Source: Calliopsis andreniformis (lineage: Eukaryota; Arthropoda; Insecta; Hymenoptera; Andrenidae). From it: a DNA stretch of 64,000 bases. A program made the translations under genes and the position numbers. Positions 62,691-64,000 of this stretch are shown piece by piece (within the stretch, counting starts at the first letter, position 1; each line of letters begins with the position of its first letter). Location: NCBI RefSeq assembly GCF_051401765.1, contig NC_135073.1:1860001-1924000 (forward strand), written 5' to 3'. The notes below the pieces were generated by a model. It was not told the DNA's origin and ran no database searches. It worked only from the letters and a program-made list of their open reading frames with translations.

Positions 62691-64000
62691 TTTTCTTACT
62701 TTACTTTCTAAACCTGCCGAGGAACAATCATTCCAATAGACTTTACGCTTCCTTCAACCCTTTCTACCTTGGCGATAAAACATCACCCCTAGGCATCAGA
62801 GACGTCTTCGTCACCAATGTGGTTTACCATCCTGTCTCACAGGAACGATTGGAAAGAAATGAAATGGACGGAAAGGGTTCGGAAGCCACTAAGGCTGACT
62901 GGAGGATACTCTTTGATTTGGCTTGAGCGGCGGTGCGTCCAAGGCCGCCTCGAATCTGGACGCATAAACATGCCAGGATTGCGAGACGTCACTCGCCATA
63001 ATAACAATAAGAATCTGTCGGTCCCGTTCCCGGTGTCGGTGGGCCCGATGAGTCTCTCTCGCTCCCTCGGGAGCCGGAGATCCCATGTGATTACGACTGC
63101 AGGAGCGTCTTCACAAATCACTCGGTCGCTCGGACCGCTCCTTCCGTTCGGAGATCTCCCCTCCCCCCCTCTCTCTCTCTCCCGCCCCTCCCCATCCTCC
63201 CGAGGAGATATTCCCTCGGTGAACGCGGTCCTCTGCTCCTTCTCCTGCTGGCCAATGTAGCAAGCTATTCCATTTGCGGTGCGCTTCTGCGCAACTTGCC
63301 AATAAGTTACGTCCGGTAGCCTCGTTTCGCTTATCGGAGGACACTTAACCGCGCCGCTAAGGAATGCGTGGGATGCGAATTGATGGGGGACCGTGGAATG
63401 TCAAACTTTTTGAGGTTGACGCGTTCTACCACGAGTGTTGCAGGCATAACCAGGCTTGCAGGCTCCTGCTTTTTCATCCCCCTGAACAACCAATATCCAA
63501 TCAAAGCAGACGTGTGATCTAATCTGATTGCCGATCTTAGCGTAAGCTCTGCATTCTATTAAAAGGCATTTCAAAAACTTCCACTGTACAAACACAACAG
63601 AATGATATTTAATGGTAAATCAATCTAATGGTGAATGGTTTGAAATTTTAAGGACAGATATTCAGTTTCCTATGTACTTCCAGTTGAGAAATGGATATGC
63701 AAAGGGTTGATCCTCCGATCTCAAGTCATCTAATAAAACACCCGCTCAGTTTATTCGTTTAAAAAAGTTGGCGCAGCGGAGTTACAGGGATGAGACACTC
63801 GATTATAGCCGATCGCTTTACCCACGACGGTGGGACACGTTCGAAGATAATATTGGGGGTTCCGTCTCTCCTCGGGGACAAGGTGGAGGAGAACGGAGAT
63901 CGCCCCCGCATAACACAACGACTGCGTTCGACGTCGCGCCGCCGCGGAGCCAATTAAATAAATATTCGTTGACATCAGGGCCGCCGCGTCGCTTCTACAA
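62691..64000. other. CpG-rich block at window end
   Basis: 62817-63260 on the plus strand stays open for 147 codons, but its second half is a low-complexity S, P, R-rich read of the pyrimidine tract and other frames are open beside it. 63750-64000 is again CpG-rich. Possibly the flank of a gene lying beyond the window. Confidence 0.35.
63156..63201 (+). repeat. pyrimidine (CT/CCC) tract
   Basis: A run of C and T including CCCCCCC and CTCTCTCTCT with a single G. Simple low-complexity DNA inside a CpG-rich block. Confidence 0.8.

Noticed and set aside
62817..63260. 147-codon plus-strand frame
   Set aside because: The C-terminal half reads a pyrimidine tract as S, P and R. Other frames are open in parallel and there is no domain.
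1..64000. Known insect miRNAs (let-7, bantam, miR-1, miR-2, miR-7, miR-8, miR-9, miR-10, iab-4 and others)
   Set aside because: No mature sequence was found by eye. A systematic search was not possible, so absence is not proven.

Overview
The window looks like non-coding animal DNA, most likely insect and perhaps hymenopteran. It is AT-rich, with separate CpG-dense, GC-rich patches. There are no operons, no ribosome-binding-site-led gene series, and no rRNA, CRISPR or bacterial insertion sequence. The longest open frames (about 120 to 190 codons) are no longer than chance allows in 64 kb read in six frames, and most sit in low-complexity or CpG-rich DNA where several frames are open at once. 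I could not recognise one intact exon of a known gene. The organism call is an inference from composition and element types.

The clearest features are small non-autonomous DNA transposons (MITEs): a near-complete foldback at 5220-5372; an element with arms of about 45 bp at 6272-6440; a Tc1/mariner-type element with TA duplications at 39587-39809; and a piggyBac-type element with TTAA duplications at 56996-57195. The last has an older, diverged copy in the same orientation at about 4408-4608.

Two places hold coding-like sequence of unknown identity, both on the minus strand. One is a decayed gene spread over 45879-46879, broken by in-frame stops and frame changes, beside an array rich in GACGTC (47107-47351). 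The other is an uninterrupted 100-codon frame at 29965-30267 with a hairpin at its 5' end. A three-copy 51-52 bp tandem repeat lies at 45043-45196.

The GC-rich patches (for example 7381-8060, 17001-18600, 22901-23880, 36700-37990, 42661-44000, 48881-51480, 54881-55800, 60061-61040, 62161-62410, 62691-64000) look like regulatory or untranslated DNA. Three contain or adjoin candidate TATA boxes (23757, 51186, 61648), and several contain strong hairpins (8458-8508, 9762-9789, 18198-18260, 62363-62400). The layout fits an intergenic region or very large introns of a developmental locus. Only transcript data or comparison with related genomes would separate these options.
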